DNA of 64,000 nucleotides from assembly GCF_900114845.1 (NCBI RefSeq), contig NZ_FOUK01000001.1, forward strand, positions 1,156,479 through 1,220,478, written 5' to 3'. The stretch comes from Pimelobacter simplex (GTDB taxonomy: Bacteria > Actinomycetota > Actinomycetes > Propionibacteriales > Nocardioidaceae). A model generated the notes under the pieces. It saw only the letters and a list, made by a program, of their open reading frames with translations. It ran no database searches and was not told where the DNA came from. A program made the translations under genes and the position numbers. Shown in pieces: positions 17,387 to 26,697 of the stretch; the first letter of the stretch is position 1; every line of letters begins with the position of its first letter.

Positions 17387-17892
17387 CTGAACCGCCCCAC
17401 GTCGCCGACGAGCGGACCATGCTGCGCGCCTTCCTCGACTCCCAGCGCGCGACGCTGGTCCGGCAGACCGACGGCCTGGACGCCGTCCAGCTCGGCCAGG
17501 CGCTGCCGCCGACCTCGATGACCCTGGGCGGGATGCTGAAGCACCTGGCCTACGTCGAGGACTGGTGGTTCGGCGTCACCCTGGCCGGGGCGCCGCCGAC
17601 CCCGCCGTTCGAGAAGGTCGACTGGCGCCGCAACCGCGACTGGGACTGGACGAGCGCCGCCGACGACGAGCCGGACGAGCTCCGGGAGCTGCTGCGCGCG
17701 GCGATCAGGCGCTCGGACGCGATCCTCGACGGCGTGACCGACCTCGACGCGCTCGCCGCCCGCCGGCAGCGCCGGACCGGCGCGGGGATCAGCGTGCGCT
17801 GGATCCTGCTGCACATGGTCGAGGAGTACGCGCGCCACCTCGGGCACGCCGACCTCCTCCGCGAGGCGGTCGACGGCACGACGGGGCTGTAG
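17383..17892 (+). CDS. DinB family protein (DUF664-type)
   Basis: This 169-residue four-helix protein has the DinB/DUF664 pattern. TLGGMLKHLAYVEDWWF holds the first metal-type His, and the closing segment HMVEEYARHLGHADLLRE holds two further His residues. The family includes mycothiol- or bacillithiol-dependent transferases, a plausible setting in a mycothiol-producing actinobacterium. A GTG start overlaps the VOC stop. The specific reaction is unknown. Confidence 0.86.
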   Translation: MTEPPHVADERTMLRAFLDSQRATLVRQTDGLDAVQLGQALPPTSMTLGGMLKHLAYVEDWWFGVTLAGAPPTPPFEKVDWRRNRDWDWTSAADDEPDELRELLRAAIRRSDAILDGVTDLDALAARRQRRTGAGISVRWILLHMVEEYARHLGHADLLREAVDGTTGL

Positions 17893-17910
17893 CGGCCGCG
17901 GCGGGGGACC

Positions 17911-19248
17911 TCAGTCCGGCGGGGTGAAGCCCGGCAGGAACTCCTGCATGATCGCCCGGAACGGCGCCTCCGCCTCGAGCTGGCTGAGCACGCCGACACC
18001 GCCGAGCCAGGTGCGGTGGATGAGCACGTACGACGGCGGCAGGTTGAGCTTGATGCTCACCGTGTAGGCCGGGTCCTTGGGGTTGTTGATCCGCTGGAAC
18101 TGCTCGCGCATCCACTCGCGGCTGAACCGGAACCGCTCGACGAGCGTCGGGTCGACGAACGGCGAGAGGTAGTCCATGAGGAGCTGCGGGTCGAGCTGGA
18201 TCCGGTCCTTGAGGAAGCCCTCCTCACGCAGCCCGGCGATGAGCGCGTCGCCGTCACCGGCTCCGCAGAGCGTGATCAGCCGGCCCATCGGCTCGGGCAG
18301 CCCGCGCTGGGGGAGGCGGGCGACCGCGCCGTAGTCGAGCACCCCGATCCGGCCCGGTGCGCCGTCGGCGTCGGGGATGACCCGGAAGTTGCCGGGGTGC
18401 GGGTCGGCGTGGAGCAGGCCGGTGCGTGCGGGCCCGGAGAACAGGAACCGGCTGAAGATCTCGCCGTAGTGGTCGCGCTCCTCGCGGGTGCCGCCCGCGA
18501 TGATCGACGCCAGCGAGCCGGCCGAGTCGAGCCACTCGGTGACGAGCACCCGCGGGCCGACCGCCACCACGTCGGGGACGACGATGTCGGGGTCGTCGCG
18601 GAACGCCTGCGCGAACTCGCGCTGGGCCTCGGCCTCGAGGTCGTAGTCGAGCTCCTCGCGAGCGCGGGCCTGGACCTCCTCGACGAGCGGCTTCATGTCG
18701 ACGCCCGGGATGAGCGGCCCGATCGCGCGCGCGGCGCGGGCCAGCGTGCGGAGGTCGGACATGAGCGCCTCGCCGGCGTTGGGGTACTGCACCTTGACGG
18801 CGACCCGGCGCCCGTCGTGCCAGCGGCCCTCGTGGACCTGCCCGATGCTGGCCGCCGCCGTCGGTGCGCCGTCGAGCCAGACCAGCCGCTCCTTCCAGTC
18901 GGCGCCGAGGTCCTCGGCGAGGAGGTCGCGCACGGTCTGGGTCGGCATCGGCGGCGCCGAGTCCTGGAGCCGGGTGAGCTGCTCGCGGTAGGGCGCCGCC
19001 ATCTCCTCGGGCAGCGCCGACTCGAGCACGCTCAACGCCTGGCCGAACTTCATCGCCCCGCCCTTGAGCTCACCCAGCGTGCGGAACAGCTGCTCCGCCG
19101 TCCGCTGCTGGATGTCGGACATCACCGCCTCCGCGGGCGCGCCTCCGAGCCGCTTGCCGAGCCCGAGGGCGGTACGGCCCGCGTAGCCGAGGGGGAGCGC
19201 AGCGAGCCGTGCGGTACGGGCCGCGGCCTTCCGGGGGAGGTCAGCCAT
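17911..19248 (-). CDS. ABC1/UbiB-family atypical kinase
   Basis: This 445-residue protein carries the UbiB/ABC1 kinase signatures: a KGGAMKFGQ N-terminal Lys/Gln motif near residue 63, the catalytic Lys in VAVKVQYP, and LLHADPHPGNF and IGVLDYGAV as catalytic loop and metal motif. The family supports quinone or lipid biosynthesis; in actinobacteria it is often linked to menaquinone or stress. ATG 19248 is preferred because the conserved N-terminal basic helix begins there. No strong membrane segment is seen at the C-terminus. It converges on the DinB gene with 18 bases between. Confidence 0.9.
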   Translation of the reverse strand: MADLPRKAAARTARLAALPLGYAGRTALGLGKRLGGAPAEAVMSDIQQRTAEQLFRTLGELKGGAMKFGQALSVLESALPEEMAAPYREQLTRLQDSAPPMPTQTVRDLLAEDLGADWKERLVWLDGAPTAAASIGQVHEGRWHDGRRVAVKVQYPNAGEALMSDLRTLARAARAIGPLIPGVDMKPLVEEVQARAREELDYDLEAEAQREFAQAFRDDPDIVVPDVVAVGPRVLVTEWLDSAGSLASIIAGGTREERDHYGEIFSRFLFSGPARTGLLHADPHPGNFRVIPDADGAPGRIGVLDYGAVARLPQRGLPEPMGRLITLCGAGDGDALIAGLREEGFLKDRIQLDPQLLMDYLSPFVDPTLVERFRFSREWMREQFQRINNPKDPAYTVSIKLNLPPSYVLIHRTWLGGVGVLSQLEAEAPFRAIMQEFLPGFTPPD

Positions 19249-19298
19249 GACCCCATTGTCCGGGATGGGGGCAACCGGGCGGGCAGGAAGCCCCCAGG

Positions 19299-19526
19299 TC
19301 ACCGGTACGCCTCGACCCGGATCTCCTGCGCGCGGACGTCCTGCTGGTCGCGCACGCACTTGGCCAGCGAGAACGAGGACGTCACCAGGTAGAGGGCGCC
19401 CAGGCACAGGAAGGCCCGGATCCACCCGTCCACGGGGAGGAAGTAGATCCCGCCGACGACGAAGATGAAGGCCGCGCCGAACGAGATGGCCGACTGGAGG
19501 AAGAACGCATAAGTGGTCTTGGTCAT
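19299..19526 (-). CDS. YiaA/YiaB-type two-helix inner membrane protein
   Basis: This 75-residue protein has two membrane segments (about residues 8-28 and 33-53) separated by PVDG, the pattern of the yiaA/B two-helix family. The C-terminus is polar and basic. Function of the family is unknown. It stands between the UbiB kinase and cupin genes on the same strand and may share transcription with them. Confidence 0.85.
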   Translation of the reverse strand: MTKTTYAFFLQSAISFGAAFIFVVGGIYFLPVDGWIRAFLCLGALYLVTSSFSLAKCVRDQQDVRAQEIRVEAYR

Positions 19527-19570
19527 GGGCGTCAGCCTGGTCGGCGGACGCGGGCGCTGCCTGAGTCGCG

Positions 19571-19912
19571 CTACTCAACAGGGCCGAGCACGGGCCCGGC
19601 CCCGCTCGCGGCGGCGTCGTCCTTCAGCTCGACGAACAGCACGTGGGTGGGGGTGTCGCCGATGTTCTCGCCGTGGTGCTCCTGGGCGGGCAGCCAGCCC
19701 GTCGTCCCGGCGGCCATCTCGACCTCGCGCTCCTGGTCGCCGTTGACGAGGCGGCGGCGGAACGAGGACAGCGTGTACATGACGCTGTCGGGGTGGGCGT
19801 GCGGCGTCGTGCGGTCGCCGGGGACGTCGTGGTACTCGAGGACCCGCACGCGGTCGTTCTCGAACACCACCCGGTAGTGCTCCGGGTTGGACGCCACCGG
19901 GTCGTCGGCCAT
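19571..19912 (-). CDS. cupin-domain protein
   Basis: This 113-residue single-domain cupin has the metal-binding motif pattern HAHPDSVMYTLSSFRRRL (motif 1) and a second motif ending GWLPAQEHHGENIGD. ATG 19912 is chosen because earlier in-frame codons extend into an Arg-rich non-conserved stretch. Small stand-alone cupins of this type are often annotated as cytoplasmic proteins of unknown substrate. No partner is implied by its neighbours. Confidence 0.83.
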   Translation of the reverse strand: MADDPVASNPEHYRVVFENDRVRVLEYHDVPGDRTTPHAHPDSVMYTLSSFRRRLVNGDQEREVEMAAGTTGWLPAQEHHGENIGDTPTHVLFVELKDDAAASGAGPVLGPVE

Positions 19913-19973
19913 CCTGCGACGATGGCACCGCGACGCCGCGCGGGCCATAGCCCGTTCGGGTCAGGCGGCGTCG

Positions 19974-20561
19974 CTACATGCCGCAGGACCACCAGCCGTC
20001 GCCGAGGTCGACGGGGTCTTCGCACCACATGCCGTACATGTCGTAGCCCGCGGGCCGGACGTCGGGGGAGTACCAGTAGCCGCCGGCGTCGTCGGGGATG
20101 GCTATCCACTGGGGGAAGAAGAGCGCGCCGCCGTCTCCGACGCTGAACCGACCGTCGATCGTGAGGTAGCGCAGGTCGTCGGGGAGGCGGCTGCCGTAGT
20201 AGGCGTCGGAGCGCGTGCCTCGGGCGACCGCGGCGGTGAAGTCCGCGCGGTGTGCCTCGAACCAGGCCTCGCGGTCGCGGAGGACGCCGAGCCGGGGCGC
20301 GGAGGGCTGCAGTGCCCAGGCGCCCAGTCCGCCGAGGAGCACCGCCGCGACCAGCGCGGCGACGAACCGGCGCCACGAGCGCCAGGCCCAGCCGGCGAGC
20401 CACATGCCCGTGAGCGTCAGGACGATCCACGCGCCCAGGGTCAGCCACGGCCACAGGTCGCCGATGATCTCGAGGGCGAGGCTCTGCCGCCGGGTGACGA
20501 GCAGCGTGACCAGGGCGGTCAGGGTCAGGCCGCCCGCCGTCCAGACGTGCCGGGGCTGCAC
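19974..20561 (-). CDS. membrane protein of unknown function
   Basis: This 195-residue protein has three hydrophobic segments in the first 90 residues (about 8-22, 37-58, 67-86), then an extracytoplasmic Trp/Tyr/Asp-rich domain. That domain ends with Cys in MWCEDPVD and WWSCGM, likely a disulfide. No known family is recognised. A GTG start gives MQPRHVW. It lies 7 nt downstream of msrA on the same strand, so it is probably co-transcribed with it. Confidence 0.7.
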   Translation of the reverse strand: MQPRHVWTAGGLTLTALVTLLVTRRQSLALEIIGDLWPWLTLGAWIVLTLTGMWLAGWAWRSWRRFVAALVAAVLLGGLGAWALQPSAPRLGVLRDREAWFEAHRADFTAAVARGTRSDAYYGSRLPDDLRYLTIDGRFSVGDGGALFFPQWIAIPDDAGGYWYSPDVRPAGYDMYGMWCEDPVDLGDGWWSCGM

Positions 20562-20568
20562 CGGGCGG

Positions 20569-21213
20569 TCAGGCGGTCTGCGGGAACGGGATGCCCGTGT
20601 TGGCGTGGCAGCGGTAGCCGTGCGGCACCTTGTGGAGGTACTGCTGGTGGTGCGGCTCGGCGTAGTAGTACGCGCCGGCCGGCTCGATCTCGGTGGTGAT
20701 CTCGCCGTAGCCGCGGCGGGCGATCTCGTCGCCGTAGACCTTGGTCAGCTCGCGGGCGGTCTGCTCCTGCTCGGGGGTGGTGAAGTAGATCGCCGAGCGG
20801 TACTGGGTGCCGATGTCGTTGCCCTGGCGCATGCCCTGGGTGGGGTCGTGCACCTCGAAGAACTGCTTGACGAGGTCGGCGTAGGAGACCTGGGCGGGGT
20901 CGAAGACGATGCGGACGGCCTCGGTGTGGCCGGTGCGGCCGCTGCAGACCTCTTCGTAGGTGGGGTGGGGGGAGGTGCCGCCGGCGTAGCCGACGGACGT
21001 CGACCAGACGCCGGGCACCTGCCAGTAGATCTCCTCGGCGCCCCAGAAGCAGCCGAGGCCGAAGATGGCGACCTCGAGGCCGTCGGGCACCTCGTCGGTG
21101 ACGAGCGGGGTGTGCAGGACCTCGTGCAGCGTCGGCAGGGCGAACGCGGGCGTGGTGCGGCCGGGCAGCGCCTCGGCGGGGTCGACCATCTCGGACTTGC
21201 GACGGGAGAACAT
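20569..21213 (-). CDS. msrA: peptide methionine sulfoxide reductase MsrA
   Basis: This 214-residue enzyme reduces the S form of methionine sulfoxide in proteins. The catalytic motif GCFWGAEE (Cys about residue 54) is present, with the aromatic/Glu substrate pocket, GYAGG, GHTEAV and YRSAIY. The resolving-Cys region at the C-terminus reads GYRCHANTGIPFPQ. An N-terminal extension of about 45 residues (SEMVDPAEALPGRTTP...) is usual in actinobacterial MsrA. No msrB is nearby. Confidence 0.95.
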   Translation of the reverse strand: MFSRRKSEMVDPAEALPGRTTPAFALPTLHEVLHTPLVTDEVPDGLEVAIFGLGCFWGAEEIYWQVPGVWSTSVGYAGGTSPHPTYEEVCSGRTGHTEAVRIVFDPAQVSYADLVKQFFEVHDPTQGMRQGNDIGTQYRSAIYFTTPEQEQTARELTKVYGDEIARRGYGEITTEIEPAGAYYYAEPHHQQYLHKVPHGYRCHANTGIPFPQTA

Positions 21214-21241
21214 GGCTCCATTGTCTCCGCGCAGGCAAGCC

Positions 21242-22186
21242 TCAGCCGGTGGTTCGGCCGTGGCCGGCGCACCAGGCGTCGCGGACGGCGGGCTTGGCGA
21301 CGAAGACGGTCCGGATCAGGCGGGCCTGGAGGGCGGCGTACTGCTCGATCTGCTGCTCGACGAGGCGGCGGGCGGCGGGGGTCCGGGCGAGGACGAGGGC
21401 CTCGGCGTGGCGCCAGACGAGCTCGCGCCAGCCGCGCATGATGACGCCGGCGACGGTCTCGTCGGCGGTGCCGGCATCGATGTCGTCGAAGGTGGGGTCG
21501 AAGCGGGCGGCCTCCTCGGTGAAGACCGGCGCGTAGAGGCTGTCGAGGCGGTTGTTGTAGCGGTTGTGGTCGGACTTGTGGCTGCCCTCGGGGCCGGTCA
21601 GCCCGACGGTGGCGAGGACGTGGGGGAAGTCGCGGTTGATGTGGGCGTTCATCGCGAGCAGGAAGTTGCCGAGACCGCTCATCGCGCGGTCGTCCTCGGC
21701 CTGCAGGGCGATCCGCCAGGCGGCGGGGATGTTCGTGCGGTCGCCGGCCTCCCAGCGCGTGGTGGTGTCGAAGTAGAGCTCGGCGAAGACGGCGTCGACC
21801 CGGTTCAGCCAGGCGCGGTCGGCGAAGTAGCCGGAGCGGACGGCGTCCCGGACGTTCTCGGTCACCCGCAGGTAGGCCAGCGAGAAGATCGAGCTGTGCG
21901 CGCAGCTGCCCGCGACGCGCGCCAGGCGGCTCTCCATCCGGGCGATGACGTCGTCGATGCAGGCGTCGGCGCCGCTCACGCAGACGTCCCCGGTGTACGG
22001 CGTCGCGGGGATCGGCAGCGGCGCGAGCAGGCCGATGACGGCGTCGAGCGGCCCCAGCAGCAGCCGGCCGAGCGGGTCCGGCGCGGGAGCGGGCGTGGGC
22101 TCGGCGGCCTGTGCGGGGGAGACGGCGAGGCCGAGCGCCAGCAGCGGGGCGAGCAGGACGGCGAGCGCGCGAGTGAGGGGCGTCAC
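21242..22186 (-). CDS. secreted DUF5995 family protein
   Basis: This 314-residue protein has a GTG start followed by a signal peptide (LTRALAVLLAPLLALGLA) ending near AQAAEP. The mature part has Cys pairs in GDVCVSGADACIDD and GSCAHSS, then long helices with His/Asp-rich segments such as NAHINRDFPHVLATVGL and SHKSDHNRYNNRL. This pattern fits DUF5995, whose function is unknown; the buried His and Asp could bind metal. The start is uncertain because no strong Shine-Dalgarno is seen. It diverges from metB. Confidence 0.78.
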   Translation of the reverse strand: MTPLTRALAVLLAPLLALGLAVSPAQAAEPTPAPAPDPLGRLLLGPLDAVIGLLAPLPIPATPYTGDVCVSGADACIDDVIARMESRLARVAGSCAHSSIFSLAYLRVTENVRDAVRSGYFADRAWLNRVDAVFAELYFDTTTRWEAGDRTNIPAAWRIALQAEDDRAMSGLGNFLLAMNAHINRDFPHVLATVGLTGPEGSHKSDHNRYNNRLDSLYAPVFTEEAARFDPTFDDIDAGTADETVAGVIMRGWRELVWRHAEALVLARTPAARRLVEQQIEQYAALQARLIRTVFVAKPAVRDAWCAGHGRTTG

Positions 22187-22196
22187 GTCCGAGAAA

Positions 22197-22210
22197 CGAG
22201 CGCCCGCTCG
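22197..22210. promoter_or_regulatory. dyad in the DUF5995/metB divergent spacer
   Basis: A perfect inverted repeat CGAGCG-CC-CGCTCG lies 11 bases upstream of the DUF5995 start and 40 bases upstream of metB. It could be an operator or chance in GC-rich DNA. Confidence 0.3.
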
Positions 22211-22249
22211 CTTTGTCACGCGGCACGCCTTCCTGAGTACGCTCGAACG

Positions 22250-23431
22250 GTGAGCGACCACAGTCACCTCAGCGACCTCGACGACGCAGGCTTCGAGACC
22301 CGGGCCATCCACGCGGGCTATGCGCCGGACCCGACCACCGGCGCGGTGATCCCGCCCATCTACGCGACCTCCACCTACGCCCAGGACGGCGTCGGCGGGC
22401 TGCGCAACGGCTACGAGTACAGCCGCTCGGCCAATCCCACCCGGACGGCGCTCGAGTCGACGCTGGCGGCGCTGGAGGGCGCCACCCACGGGTTCGCGTT
22501 CGCGTCCGGCCTGGCCGCCGAGGACACCCTGATCCGGGCGCTGTGCCGCCCCGGCGACCACGTGGTGCTGCCCAACGACGCCTACGGCGGCACCTTCCGC
22601 CTCTTCGACAAGGTCGCGACCAGCTGGGGTGTCGAGCACAGCCCGGCGCCGGTGACCGACGTCGACGCGGTGCGCGCGGCGATCCGGCCGGGGCAGACCA
22701 AGCTGGTCTGGCTCGAGACGCCCACCAACCCGCTGCTGTCGATCGGCGACATCGAGGCGCTGGCCGCGGTCGCCCACGACGCCGGGGCCCTGCTGGTCGT
22801 CGACAACACGTTCGCGTCGTCCTACCTCCAGCAGCCGCTGGCGCTCGGCGCCGACGTCATCGTCCACTCGACGACCAAGTACGCCGGCGGCCACTCCGAC
22901 GTCGTCGGCGGCGCCCTCGTCGTGGACGACGCCGCGCTCGCCGAGACGATCGCCTTCCACCAGAACTCCATCGGCGGCGTGGCCGGGCCGTTCGACTCGT
23001 GGCTGGTGCTGCGCGGCCTCAAGACGCTCGCGCTGCGCATGGAGCGGCACAGCGACAACGCCGAGAAGGTCGCCGAGTTCCTCGGCGCGCACCCGGCGGT
23101 GAGCCAGGTGATCTACCCGGGGCTGCCCGACCACCCCGGGCACGCGGTGGCCTCGCGCCAGATGAAGAGGTACGGCGGCATGGTCTCCTTCCGGGTCAAG
23201 GGCGGCGAGGAGCAGGCGCTGGCCATCTGCGCGGCCACCAAGGTCTTCACGCTGGGCGAGTCGCTCGGTGGGGTCGAGTCGCTCATCGAGCACCCCGGCC
23301 GGATGACCCACGCGAGCGTCGCGGGGACCGACCTCGAGGTACCCGCCGACCTGGTCCGGCTCAGCGTCGGCATCGAGACCTCCGACGACCAGCTCGCCGA
23401 CCTCGACCGGGCACTCGCCGCGACCGTCTAG
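22250..23431 (+). CDS. metB: cystathionine gamma-synthase
   Basis: This 393-residue PLP enzyme of the trans-sulfuration family joins activated homoserine with cysteine to make cystathionine for methionine synthesis. The PLP Lys lies in HSTTKYAGGHSD, and EYSRSANPTR, FASGLAAED and TFTLGESLGGVESLIEHP are family segments. GTG start. The related gamma-lyases and O-acylhomoserine sulfhydrylases look similar; the Rv1079-like gene order supports metB. Next in line is an AI-2E-type transporter 9 nt away. Confidence 0.9.
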   Translation: MSDHSHLSDLDDAGFETRAIHAGYAPDPTTGAVIPPIYATSTYAQDGVGGLRNGYEYSRSANPTRTALESTLAALEGATHGFAFASGLAAEDTLIRALCRPGDHVVLPNDAYGGTFRLFDKVATSWGVEHSPAPVTDVDAVRAAIRPGQTKLVWLETPTNPLLSIGDIEALAAVAHDAGALLVVDNTFASSYLQQPLALGADVIVHSTTKYAGGHSDVVGGALVVDDAALAETIAFHQNSIGGVAGPFDSWLVLRGLKTLALRMERHSDNAEKVAEFLGAHPAVSQVIYPGLPDHPGHAVASRQMKRYGGMVSFRVKGGEEQALAICAATKVFTLGESLGGVESLIEHPGRMTHASVAGTDLEVPADLVRLSVGIETSDDQLADLDRALAATV

Positions 23432-23440
23432 CCTGACCTG

Positions 23441-24775
23441 GTGACGAGCGAGCCGGACGACGTGCAGCCCGACCCCGAGCCCGTCGCGGAGCCCGCGACG
23501 CCGGCCGAGCCGGTCACCGACGACCCGCCGCTCGGTCCCGAGACCGACGAGCGCGACGCGCGCGACGAGCGGCTCTTCCGGCGCTTCGCCCACCAGTGGG
23601 CGCTGCTCCGCGAGGAGCGCGAGGGACGCCGCAGCGAGCCGCCCGGCTTCACCACCGGACCGTCGAACCTGCGCCGGGCCGAGGTGCCCTTCGGGCTCGA
23701 CCTGGCCGCCGGGTGGGCGTGGCGGCTGCTGCTCATCGCGGCGGCGGGCTACCTGCTCATCTGGCTGGTCGGGTACTTCGCCGTCGTCACCATCCCGGTC
23801 GCCGTGGCGCTGCTGATCAGCGCGCTGGCGGCGCCGTTCGTGCACGCGGTGACCCGGATCGGCGTCCCGCGCGGGCTCTCGGCGCTGATCGTCGTCATCA
23901 CCGGGTTCGCCGTGGTGGGCGCGCTGCTCACGTTCGCCGGGCAGCAGGTCGCGGCGGGAGCCACCGACCTGGCCGACTCGACGGTCCAGGGCCTCCAGGA
24001 GATCCGGGACTGGCTGCGCGACGGCCCGCTGCACGCCAGCGACTCACAGATCAACGACTACATCTCCAGCGTCCAGGAGATCATCCGGAAGCGCTCGCAG
24101 GACGGCGAGGTGCTCACCCAGGTCACCGAGGTCGGCGCGGCGCTGGGCCACGTCGTCGCGGGCTTCTTCATCGCGGTGTTCTCGACGTACTTCTTCCTCG
24201 CCGACGGCGAGCGGATCTGGTCCTGGCTGGTCCGGCTCGCGCCGCGCGGCGCCCGCCGCCAGGTCGACAGCTCGGGCCGGGTCGCGTGGGTCTCGCTCGT
24301 GCAGTTCGTCCGGGCCACGGTGCTCGTCGCGCTGGTCGACGCCGTCGGCATCGCCGTGGGCGCGGCGATCCTCAAGGTGCCGTTCGTGCTCGCGATCGGC
24401 GTCCTGGTGTTCCTCGGCGCCTTCGTGCCGATGATCGGTGCGACCGTCGCGGGCAGCGTGGCGATCCTGGTCGCGCTCGTCGACCAGGGCCCGGTCACCG
24501 CGCTGCTCATGCTGGCCGTGGTGATCGGCGTGCAGCAGCTCGAGGGCCACGTCCTGCAGCCGTTCCTGCTCGGGCGCTGGGTCTCGCTGCACCCGCTGGG
24601 CGTGATCTTCGCGATCGCCTGCGGCGTGCTGGTCGCGGGCGTGGCGGGCGCGCTCGTCGCCGTCCCGCTGGCGGCGGCGGCCAATGCCGTGGTGCTGCAC
24701 CTGGCCGAAATGGCCGAGCCGCCGGCCCCTACGGGGGAGACCGGCGGCCCGGAGGTGGAGGCTCAGGCCACGTAG
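23441..24775 (+). CDS. AI-2E family (UPF0118) membrane transporter
   Basis: This 444-residue protein has an acidic, proline-rich N-terminal tail of about 80 residues, then about eight membrane segments in the AI-2E transporter pattern (two N-terminal helices, a soluble helical insert about 185-225, then C-terminal helices). Family members include sodium/proton antiporters and autoinducer exporters; substrate is not predictable. GTG start. It converges with greA, the two coding ends overlapping by 13 bases. Confidence 0.87.
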   Translation: MTSEPDDVQPDPEPVAEPATPAEPVTDDPPLGPETDERDARDERLFRRFAHQWALLREEREGRRSEPPGFTTGPSNLRRAEVPFGLDLAAGWAWRLLLIAAAGYLLIWLVGYFAVVTIPVAVALLISALAAPFVHAVTRIGVPRGLSALIVVITGFAVVGALLTFAGQQVAAGATDLADSTVQGLQEIRDWLRDGPLHASDSQINDYISSVQEIIRKRSQDGEVLTQVTEVGAALGHVVAGFFIAVFSTYFFLADGERIWSWLVRLAPRGARRQVDSSGRVAWVSLVQFVRATVLVALVDAVGIAVGAAILKVPFVLAIGVLVFLGAFVPMIGATVAGSVAILVALVDQGPVTALLMLAVVIGVQQLEGHVLQPFLLGRWVSLHPLGVIFAIACGVLVAGVAGALVAVPLAAAANAVVLHLAEMAEPPAPTGETGGPEVEAQAT

Positions 24776-25272
24776 GGCTTGGCGTCCAAGATGATCACGG
24801 TCTGCTGCTTGCCGTTGACCTCGTAGGTCACGGTCTCGCCCTTGCTCCGGCCGTTGATGGCCTGGCCGAGCGGCGACTGCGGCGAGTAGACGGTCAGGCC
24901 CTCGGGGTCGATCTCGCGCGCGCCGAGGAGGAACGACTCGGCCTCGTCGTCGTCATCGCCCTCGAACTTGTAGGTGACGACCATGCCCGGCTCGACGACG
25001 CCGTCGTCGGGGGGCGTCTCGCCGACCTCGGCCCGGCGGAGCATGTCCTTGAGCTGGATGATGCGGGCCTCGTTCTTGCCCTGCTCCTCGCGGGCGGCGT
25101 GGTAGCCGCCGTTCTCCTTCAGGTCGCCCTCGTCGCGCGCGGCGCTGATCTCGGCCACGATCTCGGCGCGGCGGGGCCCCTCGAGGTGCTCCAGCTCGGA
25201 CTTCAGCTTGTCGTAGGCGTCCTGGGTCAGCCAGATGATGTCCTGGCCGCCGCTCTGGTCCGTCTGCGTCAT
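24763..25272 (-). CDS. greA: transcription elongation factor GreA
   Basis: This 169-residue protein rescues backtracked RNA polymerase. The N-terminal coiled-coil carries the acidic tip (ISAARDEGDLKENGGYHAAR), followed by the FKBP-like C-terminal domain (YSPQSPLGQAINGRSKGETV). Length is typical. Its position between metB and the DUF4307/mca pair matches actinobacterial gene order. The coding end overlaps the AI-2E transporter gene. Confidence 0.95.
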   Translation of the reverse strand: MTQTDQSGGQDIIWLTQDAYDKLKSELEHLEGPRRAEIVAEISAARDEGDLKENGGYHAAREEQGKNEARIIQLKDMLRRAEVGETPPDDGVVEPGMVVTYKFEGDDDDEAESFLLGAREIDPEGLTVYSPQSPLGQAINGRSKGETVTYEVNGKQQTVIILDAKPYVA

Positions 25273-25333
25273 GGGTTGCTCCTGAAAACTGCTCGTCTCG
25301 TCGCGTACCGCTGTCGGTACAGAAACCTCAACC

Positions 25334-25744
25334 TTACCGATAGCGGGGCTGATCGGGTGCTTTGCAGCCGATCCACTCGACCGTCGTGGCCCTCCGCTCG
25401 GTGCGGACCGTGACCTCCTCGATGCCCCCGTCGGCCACCGTCGGCGTGAACGTCTGCTCGCCCACCACGGCCTTGTCGTGGGAGATCGCGCGGGCCTGGC
25501 AGGTCGCGTCGACCGGGCCGTCGCCGTAGGAGATCCGGACCCGGATGGTGGCGGTGTGGTCGTCGACGACCTCGTGCCCGATCTCCTCGGAGGACACCGC
25601 CGGGTTGGCGTGGAACAGCATCGCCCACAGCAGCCAGCCGAGGAAGGAGACCGCGACGACGACGGAACCGGCGACCACGGCGGTCCGCCGGGTGCGCGAC
25701 GAGGTGCCGTACCGCTGGGCCAGGGAGTCGGGGGTGGAGCTCAC
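25334..25744 (-). CDS. DUF4307 membrane protein
   Basis: This 136-residue protein has an Arg-rich N-terminus ([11 protein letters not shown]), one membrane segment (about 23-45) and an external beta domain with Cys in DATCQAR and WIGCKAP. It fits DUF4307, a family I recall as conserved beside mca in actinobacteria (Rv1081c position). Function is unknown. GTG start; it diverges from mca with about 40 bases between them. Confidence 0.85.
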   Translation of the reverse strand: MSSTPDSLAQRYGTSSRTRRTAVVAGSVVVAVSFLGWLLWAMLFHANPAVSSEEIGHEVVDDHTATIRVRISYGDGPVDATCQARAISHDKAVVGEQTFTPTVADGGIEEVTVRTERRATTVEWIGCKAPDQPRYR

Positions 25745-25785
25745 CGGTTCATCGTCCCACGCGACCTGTTCCTACGATGGTCCGC

Positions 25786-26685
25786 ATGCCCACCACGCAC
25801 GCGCCCGTCCCCGACCGCTCGGGGCTGCGCCTGATGCACGTCCACGCCCACCCCGACGACGAGTCGAGCAAGGGCGCCGCCTCGACGGCGATGTACGTCG
25901 CCGCGGGCGCCGACGTCCGCGTCGTGACGTGCACCGGTGGGGAGCGGGGCTCGATCCTCAACCCCAAGATGGACCGGCCCGACATCCTCGCCAACATCAC
26001 CGAGGTGCGCCGCCAGGAGATGGAGCGGGCCCGCGACATCCTCGGGATCAGCCAGTCCTGGCTGGGCTTCATCGACTCCGGCTGGCCCGACGGCGACCCC
26101 AAGCCGCCGCTGCCCGAGGGCTGCTTCGGCCTGGTCCCGCTCGACGAGGCGACCGAGCGGCTCGTGCGCCAGGTGCGCGAGTTCCGCCCCCACGTCATGA
26201 CGACGTACGACGAGCGCGGCGGCTATCCGCACCCCGACCACATCCGCTGCCACGAGGTGAGCGTGGCCGCGTTCGAGGCGGCCGGCGACCCGGAGCGCTT
26301 CCCCGACGCGGGGGAGCCGTGGCAGCCGCTCAAGCTCTACTACCACCACTCGTTCAACCGGCCGCGCATGGAGGCGCTGCACGAGGCGATGCTCGCGCAC
26401 GGCCTCGAGTCGCCGTGGGCCGAGCGTCTCGCCGAGTGGAAGCCCGAGCCCGAGTGGGACGCCCGGATCACCACGCGGGTGCCGTGCGGCGACTTCTTCG
26501 GGGTCCGTGACCAGGCGCTGCTGGCCCACGCCACGCAGATCGACCCCGACGGGTTCTGGTTCGCGATCCCGCGCGAGCTGCAGCAGGAGGTCTGGCCGAC
26601 CGAGGACTACGAGCTCGTCGTGAGCCACGTCCCGTCGACGGTGCCCGAGGACGACCTCTTTGCGGGCGTCACCCCGGACGCCTGA
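25786..26685 (+). CDS. mca: mycothiol S-conjugate amidase
   Basis: This 299-residue zinc amidase cleaves mycothiol S-conjugates so that mercapturates can be exported in detoxification. Metal-binding motifs are HAHPDDE (about residue 20) and a later His in [11 protein letters not shown]; both match the MshB/Mca family. Length and the C-terminal region ([20 protein letters not shown]) favour Mca over MshB. ATG 25786 is chosen; an in-frame ATG at 25777 adds only three residues. Its presence supports an actinobacterial host with mycothiol. Confidence 0.93.
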   Translation: MPTTHAPVPDRSGLRLMHVHAHPDDESSKGAASTAMYVAAGADVRVVTCTGGERGSILNPKMDRPDILANITEVRRQEMERARDILGISQSWLGFIDSGWPDGDPKPPLPEGCFGLVPLDEATERLVRQVREFRPHVMTTYDERGGYPHPDHIRCHEVSVAAFEAAGDPERFPDAGEPWQPLKLYYHHSFNRPRMEALHEAMLAHGLESPWAERLAEWKPEPEWDARITTRVPCGDFFGVRDQALLAHATQIDPDGFWFAIPRELQQEVWPTEDYELVVSHVPSTVPEDDLFAGVTPDA

Positions 26686-26697
26686 CAGACTGCAGGC

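Noticed and set aside
22187..22249. SAM riboswitch before metB
   Set aside because: The 63-base divergent spacer is too short and shows none of the needed helices; only a small dyad is present.
21242..24034. Single 930-residue reading of the minus strand through metB
   Set aside because: Only the last 314 codons (DUF5995, from the GTG at 22186) have signal peptide and family features; the rest is antisense to metB and the AI-2E gene.
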